A DNA stretch of 64,000 bases from Amphibacillus marinus (GTDB lineage Bacteria; Bacillota; Bacilli; Bacillales; Amphibacillaceae): positions 1 through 64,000 of the forward strand of contig NZ_FODJ01000010.1 in NCBI RefSeq assembly GCF_900110345.1, in the 5' to 3' direction. Both the position numbers and the translations under genes were made by a program. Shown here one piece after another: positions 50,229 to 59,633 of this stretch; the first letter of the stretch is position 1; the number at the start of each line of letters is the position of its first letter. The notes beneath the pieces are model-generated. The model ran no database searches. It had not been told where the DNA came from and saw nothing but the letters and a program-made list of their open reading frames with translations.

Positions 50229-51476
50229 TTAACTGGCGTGCTGTTGTTTTTTATTTGTTGCTTCCCGAATTACAACCTTCATTAAAACGGAAATAATAAA
50301 AGCAATGGCAATTAGAGTAGCAAAAATGTAAAAGGCAATACTATAACTTCCAGTTGTGTCATAAACAAAGGCGACAAGCAATGGTCCAAAAACGCCTGCA
50401 CAGGACCAAGCAGTAAGTAGTAAGCCATGAATAGCACCGAGCTGAATAGTTCCAAACAAATCGCTTATAAAGGCAGGGAGCAGTGCAAAACTTCCACCAT
50501 ACATTGAAATAATAATAAATATCATTACTTGTAGCAACAACGCATTCGTCACATTTGGCAGTGCAAGAATAAGAATAAATTGAGCACCGAAAAACATCAT
50601 GAATACGTTACTACGTCCCAATGTATCGGAGAAAGCAGACCAAACAATCCGACCTCCACCATTAAATAAGCCCATTATACCTACCATAGCTGCGGCTTCA
50701 GTTGCAGTCATTCCCGCTTTATATTGAGCAAAGGGGGCAGCCGTTGAGATAAGCATAATGCCGGTCGAAATATTGATAAACATCATAACCCAGAGTAATT
50801 GAAACTCCCTGGTTCTTAACGCTTGCTTTGCATTAATTTGTCTCAAGCTAATTTGACACGGCTTTGATTTTTTGCCTTCCTGCGCATTTTTAAATGATGA
50901 CATCCAATCTTCTGGAGGCTTGCTAATATAGCTTGCACCGATAAGCATCAGCGAGAAATAGATAGCTGCCAAAACAAAGAATGTATTGGATAGTCCAACT
51001 ATATTGATTAAATACGTAATAAAAGGGGCAGCAATTAAAGACCCGGCGCCAAACCCCATAACAGCCATCCCTGTTGCTAGTCCACGTCGATCTGGGAACC
51101 ATTTAACCAGTGTAGAGACAGGGGAAATATAGCCCAAACCTAACCCCATTCCACCAATTACACCGTACCCAAGATAAAATAAGGAAATGGATTGTGTGTA
51201 CACACTAAAGCCTGTAATCAATTGTCCTAGGCCAAATAATATGGCAGCAATTGTGGCAGATTTCCGTGGTCCCCATTTCTCAATGTACTTACCGAACGAA
51301 GCAGCCGATGTACCTAGTAAAGCAATTGCAATAGTAAAGGCAACTGTAACTGTTTTGTCGCTCCACCCTAACTTTTCAAACATTGGTAGTTTAAGAACGC
51401 TGTAAGCATAAACAGAACCAATTGATAGGTGGATGGCAATAGCTGACAGTGCTATAAGCCAACGATTTTTTTTCAT
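50229..51476 (-). CDS. OFA-family MFS transporter (oxalate/formate antiporter-like)
   Basis: A 415-residue, 12-span major facilitator. N-terminal HLSIGSVYAYSVLKLPM and GLGLGYISPVSTLVKWFPDRRGLATGMAVMGFG are characteristic of the OFA family, which exchanges small carboxylates. Loop motif GKYIEKWGPRKS after span 2 is also present. ATG 51476 is chosen since GGAGG is 7 bases upstream. Substrate unknown; a monocarboxylate is likely in a fermenting cell. Confidence 0.87.
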   Translation of the reverse strand: MKKNRWLIALSAIAIHLSIGSVYAYSVLKLPMFEKLGWSDKTVTVAFTIAIALLGTSAASFGKYIEKWGPRKSATIAAILFGLGQLITGFSVYTQSISLFYLGYGVIGGMGLGLGYISPVSTLVKWFPDRRGLATGMAVMGFGAGSLIAAPFITYLINIVGLSNTFFVLAAIYFSLMLIGASYISKPPEDWMSSFKNAQEGKKSKPCQISLRQINAKQALRTREFQLLWVMMFINISTGIMLISTAAPFAQYKAGMTATEAAAMVGIMGLFNGGGRIVWSAFSDTLGRSNVFMMFFGAQFILILALPNVTNALLLQVMIFIIISMYGGSFALLPAFISDLFGTIQLGAIHGLLLTAWSCAGVFGPLLVAFVYDTTGSYSIAFYIFATLIAIAFIISVLMKVVIREATNKKQQHAS

Positions 51477-51763
51477 AATAACCTCCATGATGAACAAACC
51501 ACAGCCATAGAAACTACTATATCAAATTTAAGTGTAAAAAATAGTGAACAATTTGTGAAATTATTATATTTGAGTAAATTTAATAATTTTTCTGTTCATT
51601 ATTAATTCAAATATCTTTTTTATTCATTTCTTTTTCATATTCGTTAGGTACTTATTACCAGTCAACTCTAATTTTGCAGATTAAAAGGATGAACAAGTAT
51701 TACACTACAACATCATGCCAGTAATTAAGTATAGAACTTGACTGTTGTTTTTATTAATCAGAA

Positions 51764-52279
51764 TTAGAGATTTAAAGGGTCAGGTAATTCGATAGATATG
51801 ATTTTTTCACTCCATACTTCAAATAAATTAACATTCCAAATCAATTTATTCTTGTCAAATAGAATCGAGCGGATAGCATAACGTTCATTTGGGTGGAAAT
51901 CAAGCTCGGACAGGACGGTCGTTAGAGCCTCAGCTTGTGATAACGATGCCCCCTCTGGACGATGCTCTTGATGAATGTTAAACTCCTCAAGTTTTGAAAC
52001 GGCAGGATAAGATTGATTAACCTGATCGTACCAAACATCAATCTTATCACCCGAATTAATTTCAGAAGGTGGATTATTAAACCAGATCATTTCATAGAAT
52101 TCAGATACCCCACCGTCCTCACTTAGATCCTTTGCCTTACTGCTTGCAACAAGAATACATGATTCTGTAGCTTCAATCACGTAGCCGGTCAAGTCAGGCT
52201 CCCGAATTGTGTCTTTACGGCAGCCAATTAAGAGAAAGATAAAGAGGAGCATGGTCAGTAATTTTAAATTATGTGTCAT
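51764..52279 (-). CDS. Lipoprotein with DUF3221-like domain
   Basis: A 171-residue lipoprotein: signal with lipobox LLIGC (Cys20), then a DUF3221/YobA-like OB-type domain (LTGYVIEATESCILV, then INSGDKIDVWYDQV), and a C-terminal region (AEALTTVLSEL, NLFEVWSEKII) resembling small secreted regulators. Anchored outside the membrane; function unknown. Monocistronic. Confidence 0.75.
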   Translation of the reverse strand: MTHNLKLLTMLLFIFLLIGCRKDTIREPDLTGYVIEATESCILVASSKAKDLSEDGGVSEFYEMIWFNNPPSEINSGDKIDVWYDQVNQSYPAVSKLEEFNIHQEHRPEGASLSQAEALTTVLSELDFHPNERYAIRSILFDKNKLIWNVNLFEVWSEKIISIELPDPLNL

Positions 52280-52819
52280 GGCTTCATCACCTTTTATGTA
52301 TAATAATTGTCTAATTTTAAAGAAATGTCCGAGTAATTACGCTTAAAATACGTATCAAGGCATGCATTATTGGAATGAGAGGGCTGTATTTTTCTGTTAA
52401 GATAAAGTTAAAAACGATTAATACCGTGGCAGTTTAACTAATTTATTTGCACTGCTTCTAATCACCGTTTATCAGTACCCGATCTTTATCGTAGTACAAG
52501 CCTATTATTGTTGACTTGTAAGCATTTAAAATTAATTTAAGCGTATTTATTGCATTAATTGATGCTATAAAAAAAGGGTGTTCTCCTCATTTAAAGAAGC
52601 TATTACGTTGTATGAGGAGAAAATAAGCTTGTTTACTAATGTTTAAAGGGGAGATTTAAACATGTAATAGCTCTACTCCTATTAGACGTTTAATAAATAA
52701 AAAAGGTTTCAAAGATCTAGTAAACTATTTGTATTTTTCAGAAAAATAAAATTAACTGCATAGTTAACCATTTAATGTTAAAATAAAGAGCAGATAATTA
52801 TTTATAAAGGAGAAATTTT
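52280..52819. other. 540-bp gap before the DUF4129-MoxR operon
   Basis: No gene seen. It contains TTCTCCTCAT/ATGAGGAGAA (52581-52621) as a 10-bp inverted repeat with a 21-base loop, GTTTAAA/TTTAAAC flanking GGGGAGA near 52640-52660 directly before an ATG-TAA start-stop pair, and the probable operon promoter near 52750-52784. Confidence 0.45.
52752..52784 (+). promoter_or_regulatory. Possible promoter and inverted repeat of the membrane-protein/MoxR operon
   Basis: TTAACT-GCAT-AGTTAA (52752-52767) is a perfect inverted repeat overlying the expected -35 position of TAAAAT (52779-52784). It may be an operator. The start codon follows 36 bases later. Confidence 0.35.
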
Positions 52820-53737
52820 ATGGAAAGAATTTTTTCGCGTCCAAAACGGTTTGGAGAAATTTTAGACTTAACCTTTCAAGTTATTAGAAAGCATTTTAAA
52901 GAACTATTCTCTTTATTGTTCCTATTTACGCTACCTATTATTGTTATTCAAGCGCTAGCTCAACTAAGTTCAGGGAGAGGCTTTATTACTGACGTACCGC
53001 TAGCTGATAGTTTTATTGATCAAATCTTTATTGCTATCGATACGCTAGAGTTTGAGCAAATTATTTCACCAGGCGAGATTATAAGTAGTAGCTTTATCAT
53101 TTTATTTGAAATTTTAATTGTACCTGTATCATTTGCATCAATTATTTTACTTGTTAAGAAAGTAAAGGATAATGAAAATATTCAAGTAAAGGAGATAATT
53201 AAGCAGGCGTTTAGCCGCTATGGTGCATTAGTTGGTAGTTCCTTTGTCTATAGCCTTATTGCAATTGTTCTCATTACGTTGTCGATTTTTATTATAACAT
53301 TTATTTCAATATTTGTTATTGAAGCAAACCCGTTTGTAGGTCTTGGATTATTTTTCATTCTATTAATAGGGTTAATATTCATGCTAGGCTTACTGCTGGT
53401 GAGGTGGAGTATGTATTTAGCTGTTTCACTGTTTAAACGAGTAGCGCCAGGGATAACTGAAAGCTTTCGAATAACTAGCGGGAGGGCGTGGATGACTTTT
53501 TGGCTATTCCTCACTTTATTTATAATAACAGGGTTTATTGAGAATTCATTTGGGTTTATCGCTATATTTACCGGTCAAAGTGTTCTTTATACGCTAATTT
53601 TAAATCTTGTTAGTATTTTTGCTCGAATGATTTTAGCAGTAGGTTATGCTGTGATCTACTTTGATTTAGAAGTAAGACATTCTGCAAATGATATAAAAGG
53701 GATGATTGACGATTATCACAATCCGTCAGAGGCTTAA
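52820..53737 (+). CDS. Multi-span membrane protein at the head of the MoxR operon
   Basis: A 305-residue protein with six long hydrophobic segments and an amphipathic N-terminus (RPKRFGEILDLTFQVIRKHFKEL), as in membrane proteins related to the GDPD membrane-domain/DUF7847 group. No catalytic motif. In other Bacilli a similar protein precedes DUF4129-DUF4350-MoxR-DUF58 genes. It ends 19 bp before the next gene. Function unknown. Confidence 0.75.
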   Translation: MERIFSRPKRFGEILDLTFQVIRKHFKELFSLLFLFTLPIIVIQALAQLSSGRGFITDVPLADSFIDQIFIAIDTLEFEQIISPGEIISSSFIILFEILIVPVSFASIILLVKKVKDNENIQVKEIIKQAFSRYGALVGSSFVYSLIAIVLITLSIFIITFISIFVIEANPFVGLGLFFILLIGLIFMLGLLLVRWSMYLAVSLFKRVAPGITESFRITSGRAWMTFWLFLTLFIITGFIENSFGFIAIFTGQSVLYTLILNLVSIFARMILAVGYAVIYFDLEVRHSANDIKGMIDDYHNPSEA

Positions 53738-53756
53738 ATAGATAGGTGGAAATAGG

Positions 53757-54386
53757 ATGAATGAGCACGAACAATTACGACAGACATTAGAACGCATTCT
53801 TGCCCAAGATACATATCAGGCCTACTATCAGGATCAACGTAATATCTTTCAACGTATTCGTGATTGGCTATTTGAGTGGGGTGGGAAATTGCTGGAGCGC
53901 TGGTTTGGTGGGCTTAGTCCGAGTCAATCTGTTGGCGATGCGATTATTGTCTTATTACTTATTATCGTAGGTATCTTTTTGATCGTTTTAATTGGTTTAC
54001 TATCAACTAATATGCTAAGGCGCTATCAATTGAAACGCAAACATGGTTTAGCCTTAAATAAGCTAGATCCTGCTTCAGAGGAAGACTACTGGAAACAATT
54101 TGATCAAGCGATCCACGAGCAGGATTTGCAAAAAGCTGTTCGGATTCGCTTTATTTTGGCATTATTCGTATTAGACAAGAACGACTTATTAAATGTGCAA
54201 AGTTGGAAAACAAATTGGGATTACTTTAATGAATTGAGTGGACATCACAAAACGATTGCGACACAATTCTATCAAGTGGCTGTGTATTTTGAATCCGTTA
54301 CATATGGCAATAAGCCTGTTCATTCAGCTCCCTTCGATCAATTTTTGAAGCAGGTTGAACAGCTGGAACAGGAGGAAGATAATTAA
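53757..54386 (+). CDS. DUF4129-domain protein
   Basis: A 209-residue protein: N-terminal helix, a tryptophan-rich stretch (IRDWLFEWGGKLLERWFGG), one transmembrane segment at about 62-86 and a cytoplasmic DUF4129 domain (HEQDLQKAVRIRFILALFVLD, FYQVAVYFESVTYGN). It overlaps the next gene by 1 base. Function unknown; consistently linked to MoxR/DUF58 genes. Confidence 0.8.
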   Translation: MNEHEQLRQTLERILAQDTYQAYYQDQRNIFQRIRDWLFEWGGKLLERWFGGLSPSQSVGDAIIVLLLIIVGIFLIVLIGLLSTNMLRRYQLKRKHGLALNKLDPASEEDYWKQFDQAIHEQDLQKAVRIRFILALFVLDKNDLLNVQSWKTNWDYFNELSGHHKTIATQFYQVAVYFESVTYGNKPVHSAPFDQFLKQVEQLEQEEDN

Positions 54387-55522
54387 TGAAGAATTGGCTA
54401 GCAAATAAAAGATCAATCATTTTATTCTTGGTGCTTTTTCTTGTGTTACTTATTGGAAGTGTATTATTGACTGAAGAACCGCTAGAAAATTATCCGGCTT
54501 TTGATGTTTCCTCACCTTCTCCAACTGGGGTGAAGGCCTTCGTCGAAGCTTTACAAGAGTCAGGCTTTCAAGTCGAACGTTTGGCTAGAGATATTGCTTA
54601 TCTTGAAAATGAGTCGTTAACTAATGATGCCATTATTATGATTGAGCCAAGTTTTCAAGTTGATGAGCAGGTAAAGAATGCTTATACACAATATCTTGAC
54701 TCAGGAGGGACGATATACTTTTTTGGAACTGAACCCACTGCTTTTTTTGAGGTTGAGACGCATCCTATCGATCAATTCAGTGATGAGACGGTAGTAGAGG
54801 GAGCTATGGGGCAGTTTGAGGCAGAGGTATATGGTTGGGAAAGGATTGAAGCAACTGAAGAAGATCAAGTGATCTTAACTGATGAGCAAGGGATATTGGC
54901 AATTGAACGTCAGTATCAAAATGGTGGTAAGCTTGTTGTCGTTGTTGAGCCAGTGTGGCTGACCAATCAAGCTATTTTAATTGATGATCATCTTGATATT
55001 TTAATGGGAATCATAAATTTCCATCAGCATCATCAGGTGTGGTTTGACACTTTTCAATATGGAAATTACTATCAACCAAGGTTTGATCAAATTTATCCCG
55101 CACCTTTCCTGGCAGTAGCGATCGGCCTGCTTATCTTAAGCACGTTATGGTTATGGATGAGTGGTAAACGCTTTGGTGTGGCTCGCGATCGCAGGGATCA
55201 AGTAGTAAGATTTGGTGATGAACGCATTCGTGCGATTGCTAATTGGCAAATAAAAGGAAAGAACTATCAGCAAGCGTTAATCATTCAAGTTCATTATTTA
55301 AAACAACTTATTTTTGAGCGGACTGGTACACCAGTTACAGCTAGCTGGTCAACTTATCAGCAGGTTCTAGAAAGACTATTACCAGAGAAGACGAATAAGT
55401 CAATTAGTGATTTTAATAACCAATTGCAGGCCCAGCTTAATAAGGAACATGCTACCAAGCAAGAATTTGTTGAATGGACCAAGCGTATTGATCAGATTCG
55501 AGGAGAGGTTGAGCAGACATGA
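54386..55522 (+). CDS. DUF4350-domain membrane protein
   Basis: A 378-residue protein anchored by an N-terminal segment (11-27) and a second at about 237-256, enclosing an extracytoplasmic DUF4350 domain (SPSPTGVKAFVEALQESGFQVERL, AIIMIEPSF, LDSGGTIYFFGTEP). The cytoplasmic tail is helical. Overlaps MoxR by 4 bases. Function unknown. Confidence 0.8.
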   Translation: MKNWLANKRSIILFLVLFLVLLIGSVLLTEEPLENYPAFDVSSPSPTGVKAFVEALQESGFQVERLARDIAYLENESLTNDAIIMIEPSFQVDEQVKNAYTQYLDSGGTIYFFGTEPTAFFEVETHPIDQFSDETVVEGAMGQFEAEVYGWERIEATEEDQVILTDEQGILAIERQYQNGGKLVVVVEPVWLTNQAILIDDHLDILMGIINFHQHHQVWFDTFQYGNYYQPRFDQIYPAPFLAVAIGLLILSTLWLWMSGKRFGVARDRRDQVVRFGDERIRAIANWQIKGKNYQQALIIQVHYLKQLIFERTGTPVTASWSTYQQVLERLLPEKTNKSISDFNNQLQAQLNKEHATKQEFVEWTKRIDQIRGEVEQT

Positions 55523-56448
55523 ATGAACGATTAGTAAAACTATTGGAGCAATATCAAACAAGAATAATTGGGCAAGAGCAGAATTTGAAATTCTTACTTA
55601 CAGCACTTCTTGCAGATGGACACGTATTGATTGAAGGAGTACCAGGCACTGGTAAAACACAAATGATTAAAACATTAGCGCTGTTAGTTGGTGGTGAATT
55701 TAATCGCATTCAATTCACCCCAGATTTATTACCAAGTGATATAACCGGAAGTAAAATATACAATATGAAGGAAGGCAATTTTCAAACATTGAAAGGCCCA
55801 ATCTTTACCGATGTTTTGTTAGCAGATGAAATAAATCGTACCCCTGCTAAGACACAGGCTGCTTTACTTGAGGCAATGGAAGAGCGCCAGGTGACCATTC
55901 AGGGTGAAACCTATCGTTTATCAGAGTTGTTCTTTGTAGCGGCAACACAAAATCCAATTGAGTATGAGGGGACTTATCCACTCCCTGAAGCGCAGCAGGA
56001 CCGATTTATCTTTAAATTACTAGTCGACTTTCCAAGCTTAGAAGATGAGACTAGTGTACTACAGCACGTTATTGTTGATTCGATCAAGCAAGAGCAACCG
56101 ACTAGCCTATTAACCGAGATTGAGCTAGCGGAATTAAAAGCAGAGGTTAAACAGGTTACCATTCAAGCCGAAATTATGAAATATATTGTTGAAATTGTAA
56201 GAAGAACCCGCGAGCATGATGGTATTCAATATGGAGCGAGCACAAGAGCGGCAATTGCGATAGCCAAAACCGCTCAGGCATGGGCATTTCTGGCAGGGCG
56301 TGATTATGTTACCCCTGATGATGTTAAAACTGTTGTTAGACCCTGCTTAAGACATCGGATACAGCTTTCACCATATGCTGAGTTGGAAGGGACGAATTTA
56401 GATGAAATTATTGCGACGCTTGTGGGCGCAGTGCCTGTTCCAAGATAG
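55519..56448 (+). CDS. MoxR-family AAA+ ATPase
   Basis: A 309-residue AAA+ chaperone: Walker A EGVPGTGKTQ, Walker B VLLADEINRTP, sensor 1 AATQNPIEYEG and arginine-finger region PLPEAQQDRF. MoxR proteins remodel partner complexes together with DUF58/VWA proteins, often for metal insertion or stress responses. Overlaps DUF58 by 47 bases if that starts at 56402. Confidence 0.92.
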   Translation: MNERLVKLLEQYQTRIIGQEQNLKFLLTALLADGHVLIEGVPGTGKTQMIKTLALLVGGEFNRIQFTPDLLPSDITGSKIYNMKEGNFQTLKGPIFTDVLLADEINRTPAKTQAALLEAMEERQVTIQGETYRLSELFFVAATQNPIEYEGTYPLPEAQQDRFIFKLLVDFPSLEDETSVLQHVIVDSIKQEQPTSLLTEIELAELKAEVKQVTIQAEIMKYIVEIVRRTREHDGIQYGASTRAAIAIAKTAQAWAFLAGRDYVTPDDVKTVVRPCLRHRIQLSPYAELEGTNLDEIIATLVGAVPVPR

Positions 56449-57757
56449 GGGCATTATTCCAACAAAACAGTTGTTATCTATTCTATTAATAGCAACGGTC
56501 GTAATGACCGTGGTCAGCTTGTTTCGTTTTTCTTTTTGGGCGTTTCTTTCAACAGCTGTGATGCTTGTCATCGTCAGCTTAGTAGATCTATTCTTTTCTC
56601 CTCACCGCTCATTAGTGACTGTTGAGCGCACTGCGCCTCTTGAGGTCGAGCGGAGGCAAGAAAGCATGCTTACGGTAAAGATTACAAATGCAAGCAATCA
56701 AGTCGCATATTTACGTTGGACTGATGATTTACCTGAATCAATTACCAGCACAAGAGGCGAACGGGTGCTTCTACCAGCTAACGATCACGTCCAATGGCTT
56801 CAGCCTTTTGTTGCTTCTGAGCGAGGGTTGGTTAGCTTAAGTCATGTATATCTAAGGTATCGTAGTAAGTTGGGGCTATGGGAAAAACAACGTACCTATC
56901 AGCTTAAAAGTAACATGAAAATAATTCCGAACATGGAGGCATCACGTCAATATTTAGCTAGTGCACAGAAGTATTTACTTCATGAAGGAGAAAAGGTTAG
57001 AAAGCAGAAAACGGGGTTCGGCGAGTTTTCAAAAGTGCGGCAATATGCAGTTGGCGATGATCCCCGCAAAATAAATTGGCATCAATCAGCAAAGCTTCAA
57101 GAAATGATGGTCAATGAGTACGAACCAGAGCATGGCAAACATGTCGTCATTATGATTGACTGCGGTCGCATGATGGGGGTGGAGCTGGAGCGAGGTAATC
57201 GTCTTGAGACACATATAGAGGCAGCTCTAACTGTAGTAACAGCAGCACTTAATAATGGTGATTATGTATCAGTGCTAGCATTTGGTAAATCTGTTACAAC
57301 GTTTGTGCCTGCTGGTAAAGGCTTGGTCCACTTACAAGTCATCTTAAAAGCGATTTATAACCTATCTGTTGAATCCAATGAATCAAATTATGGCTACGCC
57401 TTTCAGTATATTCAAGCACATCATCGAAAAAGAAGTATGGTCATTTTGTTTAGTGACATTCAGCAATTCTTTTTAGATGGACAGGCTTTGTTTTTTATGC
57501 GTCAGCTAAAGAAGCGTCATCTTTTTTTAATTACGGGTGTAGAGAACCAGTGGTTGCAAAAGAATGTCCAGCTCGCAACTGAGAATGCTCATCATGGCAT
57601 GCGAAAAGCTGTTGCGCAGCAACAGCTTTTACAAAAGAGGCAAGCAATGATTCGTTGGCAAAAGCAAGGCCTCGACATTATCGAGGCTAAGGAAGAGCAA
57701 CTTGCTGTATCGGCAGTTGCATACTATATTGATCAATTAAATCGAGGCACGCTTTAG
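56402..57757 (+). CDS. DUF58-domain protein (VWA-like)
   Basis: A 451-residue protein: two N-terminal hydrophobic segments (25-65), a beta domain, the DUF58 signature VRQYAVGDDPRKINWHQSAK (about 217-236) and a VWA-like domain with VIMIDCGRMMGVELE as a partial MIDAS. It is the presumed partner of MoxR. ATG 56402 is behind GGAAGGGA inside moxR, an unusually long overlap; no later start has a good site. The 3' end overlaps the opposing SpoIIM-family gene by 21 bases. Confidence 0.87.
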   Translation: MKLLRRLWAQCLFQDRGIIPTKQLLSILLIATVVMTVVSLFRFSFWAFLSTAVMLVIVSLVDLFFSPHRSLVTVERTAPLEVERRQESMLTVKITNASNQVAYLRWTDDLPESITSTRGERVLLPANDHVQWLQPFVASERGLVSLSHVYLRYRSKLGLWEKQRTYQLKSNMKIIPNMEASRQYLASAQKYLLHEGEKVRKQKTGFGEFSKVRQYAVGDDPRKINWHQSAKLQEMMVNEYEPEHGKHVVIMIDCGRMMGVELERGNRLETHIEAALTVVTAALNNGDYVSVLAFGKSVTTFVPAGKGLVHLQVILKAIYNLSVESNESNYGYAFQYIQAHHRKRSMVILFSDIQQFFLDGQALFFMRQLKKRHLFLITGVENQWLQKNVQLATENAHHGMRKAVAQQQLLQKRQAMIRWQKQGLDIIEAKEEQLAVSAVAYYIDQLNRGTL

Positions 57758-58708
57758 ACGGAGCCAATGCCCCCAAAGCATATAAGCAATGAAGCCAATT
57801 AATGTTAGTAAAGCAACTGCATATTTAGTTGGAATTGATAGAGCTGCGGGGGTTATGTAGCCTTCAATGATCCCTGCTAGTACAAAAATAGGCAGTGTAC
57901 CAAGCAACAGTAATACAGAGCGTTTAGCATGGTGCTTTAGCTGCGTACTCCGTTTGTATTGACCAGGAACGAATAGCTTGTAGCCCATTAGTAAGCCAGC
58001 CCCACCAGCAATAAAGATGGCGATTAATTCGATAATACCATGCGGTACAATGTAAGCCCAAAAAATATAGGAGCTATTTGCGTGCCAGAAGAGTCCGGCT
58101 AACGCGCCAATGATAATGCCGTTGTAAACCATTATGTAAACTGTTAATATTCCAAATGTTATTCCTCCTGCAAAGGCGAGGATAGCAACTTGAATGTTAT
58201 TGGTCATAATCTGAGCCGACATAAAGGCACCATCAATGCTGTCAGCATGAATGTTAGCTTCTAATTCTTCAGGGCTGAGCACATTACTGAACTCTGCTGG
58301 GAGGATAAACGCCATATTAATGGGGTTTTGGGCGACAGCGAAGAAGCTAGCAAGCCCGCCAACAGTAAAGAGCACTAATGCAATCACAATCGCGCGCCAT
58401 TGCTCTAATAAAAGCCCAACAAATTTCTCGGAAAAGAAGATCCATAATTGCTTCCATGAAGAGTATTCCGTTTTGTATAAGACGTGGTGTGCGCGACCAA
58501 CTAACTGATTTAAGTGAATGGTTACATCTTGATCAGGAAAAAAAGTCTGGCTATATGATAGCTGCTGGGTAATACGTTGATAGAGCTGATCGAATTTTTC
58601 AATCTTTTCTTGAACTGGCTTACTGCGTTTTTTCTCAAAATCAATGATCATTTGATCAAGTTCTTGCCAATACTGACGATTTAATTGGATAAATTGTTTT
58701 AATTGCAT
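57737..58708 (-). CDS. SpoIIM-family (DUF95) membrane protein
   Basis: A 323-residue protein with a helical N-terminal 90 residues, then five to six spans (WRAIVIALVLFTVGGLASFF, VAILAFAGGITFGILTVYIMVYNGIIIGALAG, FWAYIVPHGIIELIAIFIAGGAGLLMG). It is longer than B. subtilis SpoIIM (214) and belongs to the paralogous group that accompanies MoxR-DUF58-RDD genes, so a role in engulfment should not be assumed. Convergent with DUF58, overlapping it by 21 bases at the 3' ends. Confidence 0.85.
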   Translation of the reverse strand: MQLKQFIQLNRQYWQELDQMIIDFEKKRSKPVQEKIEKFDQLYQRITQQLSYSQTFFPDQDVTIHLNQLVGRAHHVLYKTEYSSWKQLWIFFSEKFVGLLLEQWRAIVIALVLFTVGGLASFFAVAQNPINMAFILPAEFSNVLSPEELEANIHADSIDGAFMSAQIMTNNIQVAILAFAGGITFGILTVYIMVYNGIIIGALAGLFWHANSSYIFWAYIVPHGIIELIAIFIAGGAGLLMGYKLFVPGQYKRSTQLKHHAKRSVLLLLGTLPIFVLAGIIEGYITPAALSIPTKYAVALLTLIGFIAYMLWGHWLRLKRASI

Positions 58709-58790
58709 AAGTGATCACCTTTTAAATGTAAAGTTATGGTTAAGGCTATTATACCTTTTTTTTGTAATTATAGATAGGGGGTTTATGCTC

Positions 58791-59582
58791 ATGTTAGAAC
58801 AGTCTGAAATAAAAACACCTGAGTATGTGTCATTAAAATATGCAATTGCAGGGATAGGGAGTCGGGGAGCCGCTTTTATCATTGATCAGCTCATCATTGC
58901 CACTGTCTACATTATTATTTTTATTAGTATGTTTTTTGTTTTTGAATCATCATTCTTCTTTATTCCAACTGACCAGCAGTTGCTATGGTTTCTCGCGATA
59001 ATTGTCATTTTTGTGTTTGTGCTGGAATGGAGTTATTTTGTAGTGCAAGAGTTCTTCTGGAATGGCAAAACAATTGGCAAAAGAATAATCGGACTTAGAG
59101 TCATTCAGGATAATGGACACCGAATTACGTTATTATCAAGTATAATTAGAAATTTATTACGCATTATTGATAGCCTACCGACAAGTTACTTGCTTGGTCT
59201 TATGCTGATTTTTTTTCAAGCAAAGCATCAACGGCTTGGGGATCTCGCCGCTGGGACGATTGTTGTTCATGATGAGCGTGTGAAGAAGAAGAAAATAGAT
59301 CCAGTAGAGAAACAAATGAGGAAGAGTGGAATTGTTGTTGATAATAGCCTGTTTGCAGGCGTGCAGTTAAACCAAATAACAGAGAAGGACTTTGAGTTAG
59401 TTAAAACCTATTGCCAACGCTATCAGAAGCTGCCGCATTATGAACTTAACGTACTAACAAGGCAAGTTGGTGCCGTTATCTTGCCTAAATTAAACATGAG
59501 TGAATATCCTAATCATCCAAGTGAAATTGAGAAGATCCTTTTTAACCTTTACTTAGTCGTAAAGGATGACTGGTCTTATTAA
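58791..59582 (+). CDS. RDD-family membrane protein
   Basis: A 263-residue protein with the RDD pattern: Arg and Asp in GSRGAAFIIDQLII, spans at about 30-50 and 63-85, and the conserved GKTIGKRIIGLRVI and RLGDLAAGTIVVHDE. The C-terminal 90 residues are soluble. RDD proteins are transporter-like, some with Na+/H+ exchange, and belong to the MoxR-DUF58 neighbourhood. ATG 58791 is 9 bases past GGGGG; ATG 58785 is too close. Confidence 0.85.
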   Translation: MLEQSEIKTPEYVSLKYAIAGIGSRGAAFIIDQLIIATVYIIIFISMFFVFESSFFFIPTDQQLLWFLAIIVIFVFVLEWSYFVVQEFFWNGKTIGKRIIGLRVIQDNGHRITLLSSIIRNLLRIIDSLPTSYLLGLMLIFFQAKHQRLGDLAAGTIVVHDERVKKKKIDPVEKQMRKSGIVVDNSLFAGVQLNQITEKDFELVKTYCQRYQKLPHYELNVLTRQVGAVILPKLNMSEYPNHPSEIEKILFNLYLVVKDDWSY

Positions 59583-59589
59583 CTTCTCT

Positions 59590-59632
59590 AAAAGAGAGCG
59601 CACCAGGCTTTGAAAGCTGATGCGTTCTTTTA
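59590..59632. terminator. Bidirectional terminator between RDD and UPF0210 genes
   Basis: AAAGAGAGCGCA and TGCGTTCTTTT pair across an 18-base loop, with A and T runs on either side. Confidence 0.75.
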
Positions 59633-59633
59633 G

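Noticed and set aside
57737-58708. True sporulation gene spoIIM
   Set aside because: The protein is about 110 residues longer than SpoIIM and sits in the MoxR-DUF58-RDD neighbourhood typical of the DUF95 paralogue.
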